A program made the translations under genes and the position numbers. The notes below the pieces were generated by a model, which worked only from the letters and a program-made list of their open reading frames with translations, made no database searches and was not told the DNA's origin. From Bacteroidales bacterium UBA1173 (GTDB lineage Bacteria > Bacteroidota > Bacteroidia > Bacteroidales > F082): a stretch of 64,000 nt of DNA. Below, piece by piece: positions 1 to 7,342 of this stretch (positions are counted from its first letter, which is position 1; every line of letters starts with the position of its first letter). The stretch lies in assembly GCA_002311655.1 (NCBI GenBank), contig DBYZ01000014.1, positions 1-64,000 on the forward strand. The letters run 5' to 3'.

Positions 1-120
1 GGCAAGACCCTCAACGTCTTCGCCACCAGTGGCGGCAGCGGAGTCTAAGGCTCAGCTAACGACCTCAAGAAGGCTTATCCTCAATACACTTGGGGTGAAA
101 GCAGATTGATGAACAAATAA
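1..120 (+). pseudogene. Flavodoxin family protein, C-terminal fragment with an in-frame stop
   Basis: Frame 1 reads the C-terminal part of a flavodoxin: NVFATSGGSGV, then TAA at 46-48, then GSANDLKKAYPQYTWGESR and a final stop at 118-120. The TSGGSG loop followed by a 'GSxxDLKKxYP' helix and 'WGE.R' is the usual end of the electron-transferring, FMN-binding flavodoxins of anaerobes. The reading frame is intact on both sides of the TAA, so a single base change (or a sequencing error) has interrupted it near the end. The loss of about 24 residues, including the last helix, would probably disrupt the protein. The rest of the gene lies outside the window. The next gene follows after 16 bases, so the two were probably co-transcribed. 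Confidence 0.65.
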
Positions 121-136
121 AAAAAAAATTAATAAC

Positions 137-1462
137 ATGAACTACAACAAAGGGAACAAACTGCTTACAGAAAGATTCTACCTGACATGGGCAGGAGGAC
201 AGATGACGTGGACGTGCCGCATAATCTTGAAGATGAAGGACGCCGTCGACGGTGACATCTTGCGCGAAGCGGTGGAGTCAACACGTCAGCGATATCCATA
301 TTATCAAGTGAAGCTTGGCGGCAGGAAAGATGCTGCAGGCACTGAATATTTCGTGTATGAAGACAACAGCGAGCCGTGGGTGGTCAGTGAAGGTGAAAGA
401 CCTGTTCAACTGGTAGGTCCGGAGTCGAACTACCATCTGCTGGCATTCTGTTATTGGGACGACTGCATCGCCATCGATTTCTTCCATGCCATAACCGACG
501 GCACAGGATGCTATAACATCCTGCGCACCCTGCTCTACGAATATTCCCGTCGCCGTTATGATGCCACATTGAGTCCTGAAACGAACATGGGACGCATCCG
601 TTTGGCAGGTGATATTATCAGTCCGGAGGAATGGGAAGACCCTGCCACAAAGGTCAAACCAGAAAACCTACGCCCGATGCCTCTGCCTGAACGCCCGAAG
701 AGCATCAATCTTCTCACACAGAGCAAGACGAAGTTAACCGATGACGTGGAAGCCATCAACATCGTTGTTGAAGAGCAAGAGATGATGAAGTATGTGTCTT
801 CTGCCGACACATCGCCTGCCACTCTCGTGTCGCTGTTACTTAACCGTGCCATTGCCCGTCTGCATCCCGACTCATCGGAAGGAGTGCCGATGATGGTGCT
901 GGCTATCAACGAGCGTCCCGCCGTGGGCTGTCCGAAGGCGGCTCAGTCAATGGCATCATCACTGATGTTGTCATATACCGACGAGATGCGCGGGATGGAT
1001 ATCGACATGCAGCAGACCATATACCGAGGCATGGTGATTCTGCAGTCCAGCAAAGACAATGTCATTGAGCGTTTCTTGAAAAGTAAGGCTGCACAAGACA
1101 TGTTCGAAAGAGTACCCACTCTTGAGGCCCGTCATCAGGCAATGGTCCAAGCATACAGCGTGGTGCCATCGGCAGCCTCAGCATGCGTCAGCTATGTCGG
1201 CAAGGCTAATATGGGCGCCGCCGAAAAATACGTCAGCGAGATGTACACAGAAGTCTTTACGCCGTACGCGCTCGCCATTGAGATGAGTGCTGTAGGAGGC
1301 ACGTTCTGTATCAGCCTGATGCAACGGTTTGAAGACGACACCTACCTCGATGCTTTCCTCGATGAGTTCCGCCAGTTGGGTCTCACCTATCGCATTGCGA
1401 ATCGCCATAAGATGATTGTGGCACCAATAGCAGACTACAGGAAAAACATCGTCATAAAGTAA
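137..1462 (+). CDS. Condensation-domain/alcohol acetyltransferase-like acyltransferase
   Basis: A 441-residue protein of the chloramphenicol-acetyltransferase/condensation superfamily. The active-site motif HxxxDG is present as HAITDG (His117, Asp121), preceded by a hydrophobic strand (CIAIDFF). Length and the two-halved layout match stand-alone condensation-like acyltransferases, which move an acyl group from a thioester or CoA onto an alcohol or amine. No carrier-protein or adenylation domain is fused, and the substrate cannot be inferred. It starts 16 bases after the broken flavodoxin gene. The only PPTase in the window is at 5.1 kb, so there is no direct context for a carrier protein. Family call likely, function unknown. 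Confidence 0.6.
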   Translation: MNYNKGNKLLTERFYLTWAGGQMTWTCRIILKMKDAVDGDILREAVESTRQRYPYYQVKLGGRKDAAGTEYFVYEDNSEPWVVSEGERPVQLVGPESNYHLLAFCYWDDCIAIDFFHAITDGTGCYNILRTLLYEYSRRRYDATLSPETNMGRIRLAGDIISPEEWEDPATKVKPENLRPMPLPERPKSINLLTQSKTKLTDDVEAINIVVEEQEMMKYVSSADTSPATLVSLLLNRAIARLHPDSSEGVPMMVLAINERPAVGCPKAAQSMASSLMLSYTDEMRGMDIDMQQTIYRGMVILQSSKDNVIERFLKSKAAQDMFERVPTLEARHQAMVQAYSVVPSAASACVSYVGKANMGAAEKYVSEMYTEVFTPYALAIEMSAVGGTFCISLMQRFEDDTYLDAFLDEFRQLGLTYRIANRHKMIVAPIADYRKNIVIK

Positions 1463-1662
1463 CTCCAGTTATCCAAATCAACGGAGAAAACGAGAGCCCG
1501 CGCTTCAGCACTGCTGAGAGCCGCCTCAGTGAGCGACATCCCGAAATGAGTTTGGAGCAGGTGTGTACGGCGAGCGGCTTCTCTAACACTGTTTCATTCT
1601 ACCGCAGCTTCAAGACGAAATTCGGAATGACGCCTTCAGAGTTTCGAGGAACGAAGAATTAA
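1459..1662 (+). pseudogene. AraC-type regulator remnant (second helix-turn-helix only)
   Basis: The frame open from 1459 to the TAA at 1660-1662 reads RHPEMSLEQVCTASGF followed by SNTVSFYRSFKTKFGMTPSEF. This is the second HTH and signature of an AraC/XylS DNA-binding domain. The first HTH and any sensor domain are missing, and no good start codon precedes the homologous part. The upstream part of the frame overlaps the stop of the acyltransferase gene. It looks like the 3' scar of a deleted regulator gene. It lies immediately upstream of an array of three direct repeats of the kind AraC-family dimers bind. Confidence 0.6.
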
Positions 1663-1669
1663 GGCATAT

Positions 1670-1721
1670 AACAATCTGTCTATTTGTGTAACAATTTGTC
1701 TTTCAGACTAACCATTTGTCT
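1670..1721 (+). promoter_or_regulatory. Operator: three 12-bp direct repeats with exact 20-bp period
   Basis: AACAATCTGTCT at 1670-1681, AACAATTTGTCT at 1690-1701 and AACCATTTGTCT at 1710-1721 form direct repeats spaced exactly 20 bases apart. This is about two helical turns, so all three face the same side of the DNA. They end 24 bases before the -33 element of the downstream promoter. The arrangement fits an activator of the AraC type, which uses direct half-sites about 20-21 bp apart. The binding protein is inferred, not shown. Confidence 0.65.
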
Positions 1722-1745
1722 GAAAACGGCTATTATTTTATCTTT

Positions 1746-1777
1746 TTTGTATTATTAAAAACTTTTTTGTATTTTTG
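1746..1777 (+). promoter_or_regulatory. Bacteroidota promoter of the T9SS gene
   Basis: TTTG at 1746-1749, a 20-base spacer and TATTTTTG at 1770-1777 match the -33/-7 pattern of the primary Bacteroidota sigma factor. The start codon of the T9SS gene is 28 bases downstream, at 1806. Confidence 0.75.
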
Positions 1778-1805
1778 TAATTTCAACTTAATAGTAACTA
1801 AAAAC

Positions 1806-3413
1806 ATGAAAAAACTATCTTTACTTTTCGTGGCTATGGTAGCCTCATTTGCGCTACAAGCCCAGTGGACCGATGACCCGGCCACAAACAACCTTATTGG
1901 CGACCATGTAAGCTCCTCTACAATTTCTGGAGAGATCTTAACCGTGACAGACGTGGAGACGAACGACACCTATTTCCATTGGGGCTCGCTCCAGCGTGGC
2001 AACGGCTATGCACCTACATTTCAGCGTCTCACTGCTGACGGCACACCAAAATGGGGTCCCAATGGTATCCGCATGACACAGTTAGCATTTCTCGATCATT
2101 CGGATGGCCGCGCGATAGACATCACTCCCGACCATGACCTGATTGCCTGCTTCTCAACCGCCGACACAGTAACCGTAGCTGTGAAAATCAATACAGACGG
2201 TAACTATGCCTGGGGCGAACAGGGTGTCTTGCTTTTCGGCGGTAAAGGCGGTAGCCGCGCCGAAATCATCGCTGGCAAAGACAATGGCGCATGGGCTTTA
2301 GGCAGTGACAGCTTAAATCTTTACCTGCAATACATCAATGCTGACGGCTCGTTGAATCCTCTCATCACCATCGAACCGGCCACCGATACCACAAAATCCA
2401 CGTTCGGAAAGCTCGTCCTCCGCGATGACAACAGCGTTTTCCTGACCTACGAAAATGTATGGATTGACCCGAATGGCTATTCAAATTGGGGAAGCAAGGA
2501 ACTTTATCTCACGGGCTATACCAAAGATGGCACACAAAACACACCTACTGTCATGCTGATGCCAAGGGTTGATTGCGTGACTTCATACTGCCACTATGTT
2601 GAACCCGACGGTTTGGGCGGTGCATACACCTACAGTTGGTTTTCAAACGATACTATTACCTCTGTGATGAGCATACATGTGTTCCATTACGATGCTAACG
2701 GAAACAGCACCATAAGCGACCCGTATGGCGCAACAGTACACTCTACAGACCATCACCACAACTATACATCACCTTATGTCTCAGTTGACCCCGTCTCTCA
2801 TGACCTGCTCCTTACATACATTAAAAACAATCAGGCTCAGCATGAAGAACAAATGTACATGAACCGCCTTACATCAACTGGCGAGCGTGTTTGGGACGAT
2901 GGTGTTCTGGTTTTTGACAACCCAGAAGATAAAGAGATATATCGTCCTACCATCGCAGCCTTCGAAGACGGTAGTGGTTTCGCCGTAACTTATGGCTTGG
3001 GTGTTAGTTGGACACAAGGCGACCCAAGATGCCACATTGAGGCAAAGGGCTATGACATGAACTGCAATGAATTGTGGGAAACCGAACTGAGCTCATCTTT
3101 CATTATGAGAGAATTCGCCGAAACCATTTCAGGCTTCCACCATGGACAAAACATCATAGCATGGGCTAATGACGACAACGGCAATGTCTACGCCCAGAAC
3201 TTCGGCTGGAACGGCACAATGGGTCAGGGAGCTGATGTAGAAGAGATCTATGAAGATGAAGAAATCGTCACTATAGTAAAAGTCTACAACGTCAACGGTC
3301 AGGTCATGCAGTGCAATGACTTGAACGAGCTCAATACCGGCGTTTACATCATCCAGGGAGAGACAGAGAACGGAAAGATTGTGAACAAGAAAGTCGTTTT
3401 AACGAAAAAATAG
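1806..3413 (+). CDS. Secreted protein with T9SS-type C-terminal sorting domain
   Basis: A 535-residue exported protein. The ATG at 1806 is chosen because it begins a clear signal peptide (MKKLSLLFVAMVASFALQA, cleavage before Gln20) and lies after the promoter. An ATG further upstream in the same frame, at 1716, lies upstream of the promoter. The body has repeated Trp/Gly-rich segments of the 'W.....DGT....WG' kind, as in beta-propeller-like secreted proteins. The last about 50 residues (VYNVNGQVM, LNTGVYIIQ, KKVVLTKK) resemble a type A T9SS sorting domain without the PNP motif. T9SS would move it across the outer membrane. The operator at 1670-1721 probably controls it. The role is unknown. 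Confidence 0.65.
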   Translation: MKKLSLLFVAMVASFALQAQWTDDPATNNLIGDHVSSSTISGEILTVTDVETNDTYFHWGSLQRGNGYAPTFQRLTADGTPKWGPNGIRMTQLAFLDHSDGRAIDITPDHDLIACFSTADTVTVAVKINTDGNYAWGEQGVLLFGGKGGSRAEIIAGKDNGAWALGSDSLNLYLQYINADGSLNPLITIEPATDTTKSTFGKLVLRDDNSVFLTYENVWIDPNGYSNWGSKELYLTGYTKDGTQNTPTVMLMPRVDCVTSYCHYVEPDGLGGAYTYSWFSNDTITSVMSIHVFHYDANGNSTISDPYGATVHSTDHHHNYTSPYVSVDPVSHDLLLTYIKNNQAQHEEQMYMNRLTSTGERVWDDGVLVFDNPEDKEIYRPTIAAFEDGSGFAVTYGLGVSWTQGDPRCHIEAKGYDMNCNELWETELSSSFIMREFAETISGFHHGQNIIAWANDDNGNVYAQNFGWNGTMGQGADVEEIYEDEEIVTIVKVYNVNGQVMQCNDLNELNTGVYIIQGETENGKIVNKKVVLTKK

Positions 3414-3445
3414 ACTAAAAAGGGCAATTGATATTATTGTAAGAT

Positions 3446-3484
3446 AAAAAAGTAGAGATGACATGATGTCATCTCTACTTTTTT
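3446..3484 (+). terminator. Intrinsic terminator, probably bidirectional
   Basis: A long perfect hairpin: AAGTAGAGATGACA pairs with TGTCATCTCTACTT around a TGA loop, extended by flanking A and T runs. It lies 33 bases after the stop of the T9SS gene. Confidence 0.85.
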
Positions 3485-3486
3485 AT

Positions 3487-3494
3487 TATCTTTG
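3487..3494 (+). promoter_or_regulatory. -7 box of the TPR/AraC regulator gene
   Basis: TATCTTTG at 3487-3494 matches TAnnTTTG and starts in the T-tract of the preceding terminator. The regulator's ATG is 32 bases downstream. No copy of the 1670-1721 repeat is seen here. Confidence 0.6.
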
Positions 3495-3525
3495 CACCGT
3501 TTTTTTAACGTAAAACTGTTTGACT

Positions 3526-5058
3526 ATGAAGCAATTGCTATATACATTACTGATATCTCTGGCTGTGCTGACGATGAGCTGCACTAATAACAATAAGTTA
3601 TACCATGAACTTCGTCGTTCGGACACTCTCTATACTGCCAAAGCAGCCATGGATGTTTACGACTACAACCCTACCAGGGCTCTGTTGATAATCGATTCGG
3701 CGGAAATTGTCGGCAACATGTCGCGTGATCTAGCCTCGTATTATCGTGCAAAAGTGTTCACGATGACATTTGAGGGTATGCATCTTGATTCTGCTCAGAA
3801 GATATGTATGTCATTGATGCATAGCGACTACGTCAAAAATAGTGATAACCTTGAAGAAGTTCTTGATTTATTGGTTTCCATCTCACGTAGAAAACAAGAC
3901 TTTGAACAATGGTTGAAATGGTCGACAGAGAAAGCCAATTTATGCCGTGATAATGGAAATGTGGTTGAGGCTTTGCGTACAGAGGCGGAAATTGGCGTTA
4001 TCCTTGCCTATCTGGGTCGTCAGGATGAGGGATTGCAAAAACTCGATTATGTGATAAGCGAACTTGATGGAACACGCAGATTCAATGAAATGGACGCCTG
4101 CATTATCGCTTTGCGCCGTAAAGTGGATGTGTTGCAACAGTTTGGACTTTATGAAGAAATCATACCGGTTTCACAGAAAATAATTGAAAAAGTTGACGAT
4201 TACGAACAGAATACCGAAGACTTTCACGATGGATCATACCGTGAACCTAAAGCGGCTAATGTGCCTGATTACTCTGGATTTTACCGTGTAAAAGCGTTTG
4301 CATATCTTGCAAGAGCATACGCCGAGACCGATGACATCAAAAACGCATATTATTATCTCCGACTTTTTGAAAACAGCCGTTACGGACAGACTTTCGACGG
4401 ACGAATGATGATTTCACCAACATGGTGCAAATTGGGCGATTACGACAAGATGCTCGCCATTTATGACGAGGTTGAGTCTTATATGAAAGACGATACAATC
4501 AATGAGACTTATTCCACAATATTGTTCAACCGCGCTGTTGCAGCCGAGGCTCGCGGACAGTATAAATTGGCATATGACTATATGAAACGTCATTCTAAGG
4601 TGAGCGAGCTGATTAACAGCGATTTTCAAAAGAATAAAGCCCACGAATATGCTGCACGTTATCGCGCCCAGGAACAACAGATGGAAATTGAGCGTCAGAC
4701 TTTGTTAAACCGTATGCAAAACATCATAATAGTATTGATGTTTTTAGCCCTGCTGGTTATAGTTTTCTTGTATAATAACTCTGTCTTCCAAAAGAAAAAG
4801 CTGACAGAGAAAAACGTTGCCCTTGTCAAACTTATTGACGAGAGGACAAAACAAAACACGATGTTGGAAGACATCAAGGAAGATTCCGAAAATGAAAACC
4901 GTATTTTGGAAGCTTGCAGATTGCTTCGCGAAAATCCTGATATGAAAGTCGCCGACGTCGCCAAAAAAGTGGGACTCAATCCGCGTAACCTGCAAAAACT
5001 TTTCCGCGAACGTTTCAGCATGTCATTGACGGAATACCGACTATCGCATAAAAAATAA
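3526..5058 (+). CDS. Membrane-tethered lipoprotein regulator: TPR sensor, one TM helix, AraC-type HTH
   Basis: 510 residues from the ATG at 3526; the upstream TTG at 3520 would only add two residues. A lipoprotein signal with lipobox LTMSC (Cys19) is followed by about 370 residues of TPR-like helical repeats. A single transmembrane helix (about 399-417) and a short coiled coil come next. A C-terminal AraC-type HTH (about 460-505: ILEACRLLRENPDMK, VADVAKKVGLN, then LFRERFSMSLTEY) ends the protein. Topology inference: the lipid anchor and TPRs face the periplasm and the HTH is cytoplasmic, so a periplasmic signal could reach DNA directly. The T9SS gene upstream, with its 20-bp-spaced operator, is the obvious candidate target. 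The ligand is unknown. Confidence 0.7.
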   Translation: MKQLLYTLLISLAVLTMSCTNNNKLYHELRRSDTLYTAKAAMDVYDYNPTRALLIIDSAEIVGNMSRDLASYYRAKVFTMTFEGMHLDSAQKICMSLMHSDYVKNSDNLEEVLDLLVSISRRKQDFEQWLKWSTEKANLCRDNGNVVEALRTEAEIGVILAYLGRQDEGLQKLDYVISELDGTRRFNEMDACIIALRRKVDVLQQFGLYEEIIPVSQKIIEKVDDYEQNTEDFHDGSYREPKAANVPDYSGFYRVKAFAYLARAYAETDDIKNAYYYLRLFENSRYGQTFDGRMMISPTWCKLGDYDKMLAIYDEVESYMKDDTINETYSTILFNRAVAAEARGQYKLAYDYMKRHSKVSELINSDFQKNKAHEYAARYRAQEQQMEIERQTLLNRMQNIIIVLMFLALLVIVFLYNNSVFQKKKLTEKNVALVKLIDERTKQNTMLEDIKEDSENENRILEACRLLRENPDMKVADVAKKVGLNPRNLQKLFRERFSMSLTEYRLSHKK

Positions 5059-5078
5059 CTTATGGAAAAAAGAATTGG

Positions 5079-5648
5079 GTGATATATCTCAACGAACATA
5101 CTGAATCACTCGATATTGAGAAGGCGCTGGCTATGGTGTCGGTGCAACGCCGTGAGCATGCGCTGAAATTCGCTCACGAGGGCGGCCGTCGGCTGTCGCT
5201 GGCAGTATATCTGCTTTTGATGGAAGGCATCCAAAAAGAATACGGCATCACTGAGGCACCGGAGTTCGACTATTTGGAAGGTGGCAAGCCTGTCATTAAA
5301 GGGCATCCCGAAATACATTTTAATTTCAGTCATTCTGGCAACGTGGCATTATGCGCCATCGACAGCCAGCCGGTAGGCGCCGACGTGGAGACATCACGCA
5401 AGATAACGCCATCGCTGATATCATATACCATGAACGAAAAAGAGCAAGCCGAGATAGCGTCGGCGCCAGAAAGCCTTCCGGCTTTTCTCGCTCTCTGGAC
5501 CCGCAAAGAAGCAGTGCTAAAACTGACAGGCGAAGGTATTCGCAACGACCTGAAAGCAGTGCTTACAAATGCAAATAATGTTGTTTTTGAAACAAAAATA
5601 ACAGAAAAATATATCTATTCAATAGCAAGATATAAACCTATCTTGTAG
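5079..5648 (+). CDS. 4'-phosphopantetheinyl transferase, Sfp type
   Basis: A 189-residue enzyme that would transfer phosphopantetheine from CoA to a serine of acyl or peptidyl carrier proteins in the cytoplasm. Family motifs are visible: FNFSHS (81-86), the Mg-binding GADVE (Asp102, Glu104) and WTRKEAVLKLTGEG from Trp140. The start is GTG at 5079; the only nearby ATG (5062) is in another frame and stops at once. It follows the TPR/AraC regulator by 20 bases and may be read through from it. It is shorter than Sfp itself (about 220 residues), as is common in Bacteroidota. Confidence 0.8.
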   Translation: MIYLNEHTESLDIEKALAMVSVQRREHALKFAHEGGRRLSLAVYLLLMEGIQKEYGITEAPEFDYLEGGKPVIKGHPEIHFNFSHSGNVALCAIDSQPVGADVETSRKITPSLISYTMNEKEQAEIASAPESLPAFLALWTRKEAVLKLTGEGIRNDLKAVLTNANNVVFETKITEKYIYSIARYKPIL

Positions 5649-5660
5649 ATTTTGTTAATC

Positions 5661-5906
5661 CTATCTGGATTTCAAAACCGCCGACTTCACCTCTACTCCA
5701 TCTAAATTTCCTAATTGTCCCGTCAGAGCCCCAATCTCATCAGTCGTGCCTTCAAGCACCAATGAAATTATGCTCATACCTTCATGCCGTGGCAACCCCA
5801 AACGCCCGATGACAATATCGGAATGCTTGGAAATTATACCATTAACCATAGGCGCAAGCCCTTTGTCACCAATCGCTATGATTACCGTTCCTACCCTTTT
5901 CTCCAT
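5661..5906 (-). CDS. TM1266-like putative iron-only hydrogenase system regulator (ACT-like)
   Basis: An 81-residue ACT-like domain protein. The segments IVIGRLGLPRHEGMSIISLV and DEIGALTGQLGNLDGVEVKS match the small TM1266 family, which commonly accompanies [FeFe]-hydrogenase maturation genes (hydEFG). No hydrogenase or maturase gene is present in this window, so here it stands alone, convergent with the PPTase gene. ACT-like domains usually bind small ligands; the ligand of this family is not established. The promoter TAATTTTG lies on the minus strand at 5939-5932. Confidence 0.75.
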   Translation of the reverse strand: MEKRVGTVIIAIGDKGLAPMVNGIISKHSDIVIGRLGLPRHEGMSIISLVLEGTTDEIGALTGQLGNLDGVEVKSAVLKSR

Positions 5907-5931
5907 GATTTTTTCTTTTAAAATTTGTTTA

Positions 5932-5939
5932 CAAAATTA
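5932..5939 (-). promoter_or_regulatory. -7 box of the TM1266-like gene
   Basis: The minus strand reads TAATTTTG, 25 bases before the start codon at 5906. Confidence 0.5.
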
Positions 5940-5972
5940 TGAAAATTTTAAGTTTTGATCAAATATTTTATA

Positions 5973-5980
5973 TAATTTTG
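5973..5980 (+). promoter_or_regulatory. -7 box of comF
   Basis: TAATTTTG at 5973-5980, 28 bases before the ATG at 6009. It is divergent from the TM1266-like gene promoter. Confidence 0.55.
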
Positions 5981-6008
5981 CGGAGATAACTCAAAAGCAA
6001 TAATTTTT

Positions 6009-6698
6009 ATGAAGCTATTCAAACATCTTATAAACCTTCTGTTCCCTCGAGTCTGCGCCGCTTGCGGAACGCTGCTTCTTGAAGGTGAGGACACTGTCTG
6101 CACCACATGCCGTTTTCTGATGCCAAAGACACATTATGAAACGAATCCCGATAACCCCTTGGCACAGTATTTTTTCGGTCAGATGCCGTTCAACGCTGTG
6201 TCAGCAGAGTTTTTCTTCAGCAAAAGCGGCAAGGTCCAGCACCTTATCCATGGACTCAAATACCACCATTGTCGTGAAAATGGCATATTTCTCGGTCAGG
6301 AAATAGGTAAAAGTCTTCTTCAAGCCTATGATTATCAGGGAATTGACTATCTTATTCCTATTCCGCTCCATCCTAAAAAGGAGAAGATCCGCGGCTATAA
6401 CCAAAGTCACGTCATAGCCGAAGGAATCAGTGAAATAATGAGCGTTCCAATTGCCGAACATTGTCTCGTGAGAAGCGTCTTCACTGACACTCAGACCAAG
6501 AAATCACGTGAAGAACGCTGGCAAAATGTAAAAGACATATTTCACATCGAAAAACCCGAAAAACTCGAACATAAACACGTTCTTCTAATCGACGACGTGC
6601 TCACCACCGGCGCTACTCTCATGTCGGCAGGCAAAGCCCTATCACAGGTCGACGGAATAAAAATCAGCGTGGTGACCGCCGCCTGTGCCAGCAATTAA
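6009..6698 (+). CDS. comF: ComF family amidophosphoribosyltransferase-like protein
   Basis: 229 residues, normal for ComF. An N-terminal zinc site is formed by Cys16, Cys19, Cys31 and Cys34. The C-terminal phosphoribosyltransferase domain carries the PRPP loop VLLIDDVLTTGAT (about 191-203), with PIPLHPKKEKIRGYNQ upstream as in other ComF proteins. ComF is needed for DNA uptake in naturally competent bacteria, but the family is widespread and its exact reaction is unsettled. The following gene rlmH has its own promoter in the 21-base gap. Confidence 0.85.
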   Translation: MKLFKHLINLLFPRVCAACGTLLLEGEDTVCTTCRFLMPKTHYETNPDNPLAQYFFGQMPFNAVSAEFFFSKSGKVQHLIHGLKYHHCRENGIFLGQEIGKSLLQAYDYQGIDYLIPIPLHPKKEKIRGYNQSHVIAEGISEIMSVPIAEHCLVRSVFTDTQTKKSREERWQNVKDIFHIEKPEKLEHKHVLLIDDVLTTGATLMSAGKALSQVDGIKISVVTAACASN

Positions 6699-6707
6699 AT
6701 TTTTTAC

Positions 6708-6715
6708 TATTTTTG
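6708..6715 (+). promoter_or_regulatory. -7 box of rlmH, almost touching the start codon
   Basis: TATTTTTG at 6708-6715 ends only four bases before the GTG start of rlmH (6720). A transcript from it would have essentially no leader. Confidence 0.6.
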
Positions 6716-6719
6716 CAAA

Positions 6720-7193
6720 GTGAAAATCATGCTGCTCGTGATAGGAAAGACCGACGAGGATTACCTCGAGACTGGTATCTCAAAGTATATCAGTCGGTTA
6801 GAGCATTACACCCAGTTCGAGATGAAGGTCATCCCCGACATCAAGAACCGTAAGACTTTATCCGAAGCACAACAGAAAAAACTCGAGGGCGAGCTGCTTC
6901 TGGCTCAGCTCCAACCTGGCGACGACATCATCCTTCTAGATGAAAACGGCAAGACATTCTCGTCACGGGGCTTCTCGCAATGGCTAGAGCGTCAGATGAA
7001 TACAGGCTGCAAGCGTATGGTTTTCATAATAGGAGGTCCATACGGTTTCTCGCAGGAGGTTTACGACCGCGCCAACGCCAAGATAAGCCTCTCGGAGATG
7101 ACGTTCTCGCATCAGATGGTAAGACTCGTTTTTACCGAGCAGCTGTACCGCGCCTTCACAATATTAAAAGGAGAGAGTTATCATCATGATTAG
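6720..7193 (+). CDS. rlmH: 23S rRNA (pseudouridine1915-N3)-methyltransferase RlmH
   Basis: 157 residues, the standard RlmH length. It is a SPOUT methyltransferase that methylates pseudouridine 1915 in helix 69 of 23S rRNA on assembled 70S ribosomes, using SAM. The trefoil-knot SAM loop is seen as FIIGGPYGF, followed by ISLSEMTFSHQMVRLVFTEQ and the C-terminal YHH. The GTG at 6720 is chosen because the family begins with MKI-LLVIGKT; ATG 6729 would delete the first strand. The promoter lies directly in front, so the mRNA is probably leaderless. A palindromic dispersed repeat follows eight bases after the stop. Confidence 0.9.
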   Translation: MKIMLLVIGKTDEDYLETGISKYISRLEHYTQFEMKVIPDIKNRKTLSEAQQKKLEGELLLAQLQPGDDIILLDENGKTFSSRGFSQWLERQMNTGCKRMVFIIGGPYGFSQEVYDRANAKISLSEMTFSHQMVRLVFTEQLYRAFTILKGESYHHD

Positions 7194-7201
7194 CTCCACT
7201 C

Positions 7202-7311
7202 CGTCATTTCGACCGACCGAAGGAAGTGGAGAAATCACCGCCTATCAATTGATTCGAAATATTCAAATGCCGGTGATTTCTCGATTCCGCTTCGCTTCAC
7301 TCGAAATGACG
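7202..7311. repeat. Dispersed palindromic repeat family 1, copy A
   Basis: Ends are inverted (CGTCATTTCGA ... TCGAAATGACG), with inner arms GGAGAAATCACCG and CCGGTGATTTCTC. About 110 bp, intergenic. Other copies lie at 16741-16853, 51654-51755 and, as a half element inside a gene, at 63843-63875. It encodes no protein. Confidence 0.8.
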
Positions 7312-7342
7312 ATGTTGATAGAAATATTTAAAATTTTATAAT

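Noticed and set aside
46..48. Stop codon recoding (suppressor or selenocysteine-like) in the flavodoxin fragment
   Set aside because: TAA is not a known selenocysteine or pyrrolysine codon and no recoding signal is visible; mutation or sequencing error is simpler.
1716..1805. Upstream start that extends the T9SS protein by 30 residues
   Set aside because: It lies upstream of the promoter -7 box, and the extension would hide the signal peptide beginning at 1806.
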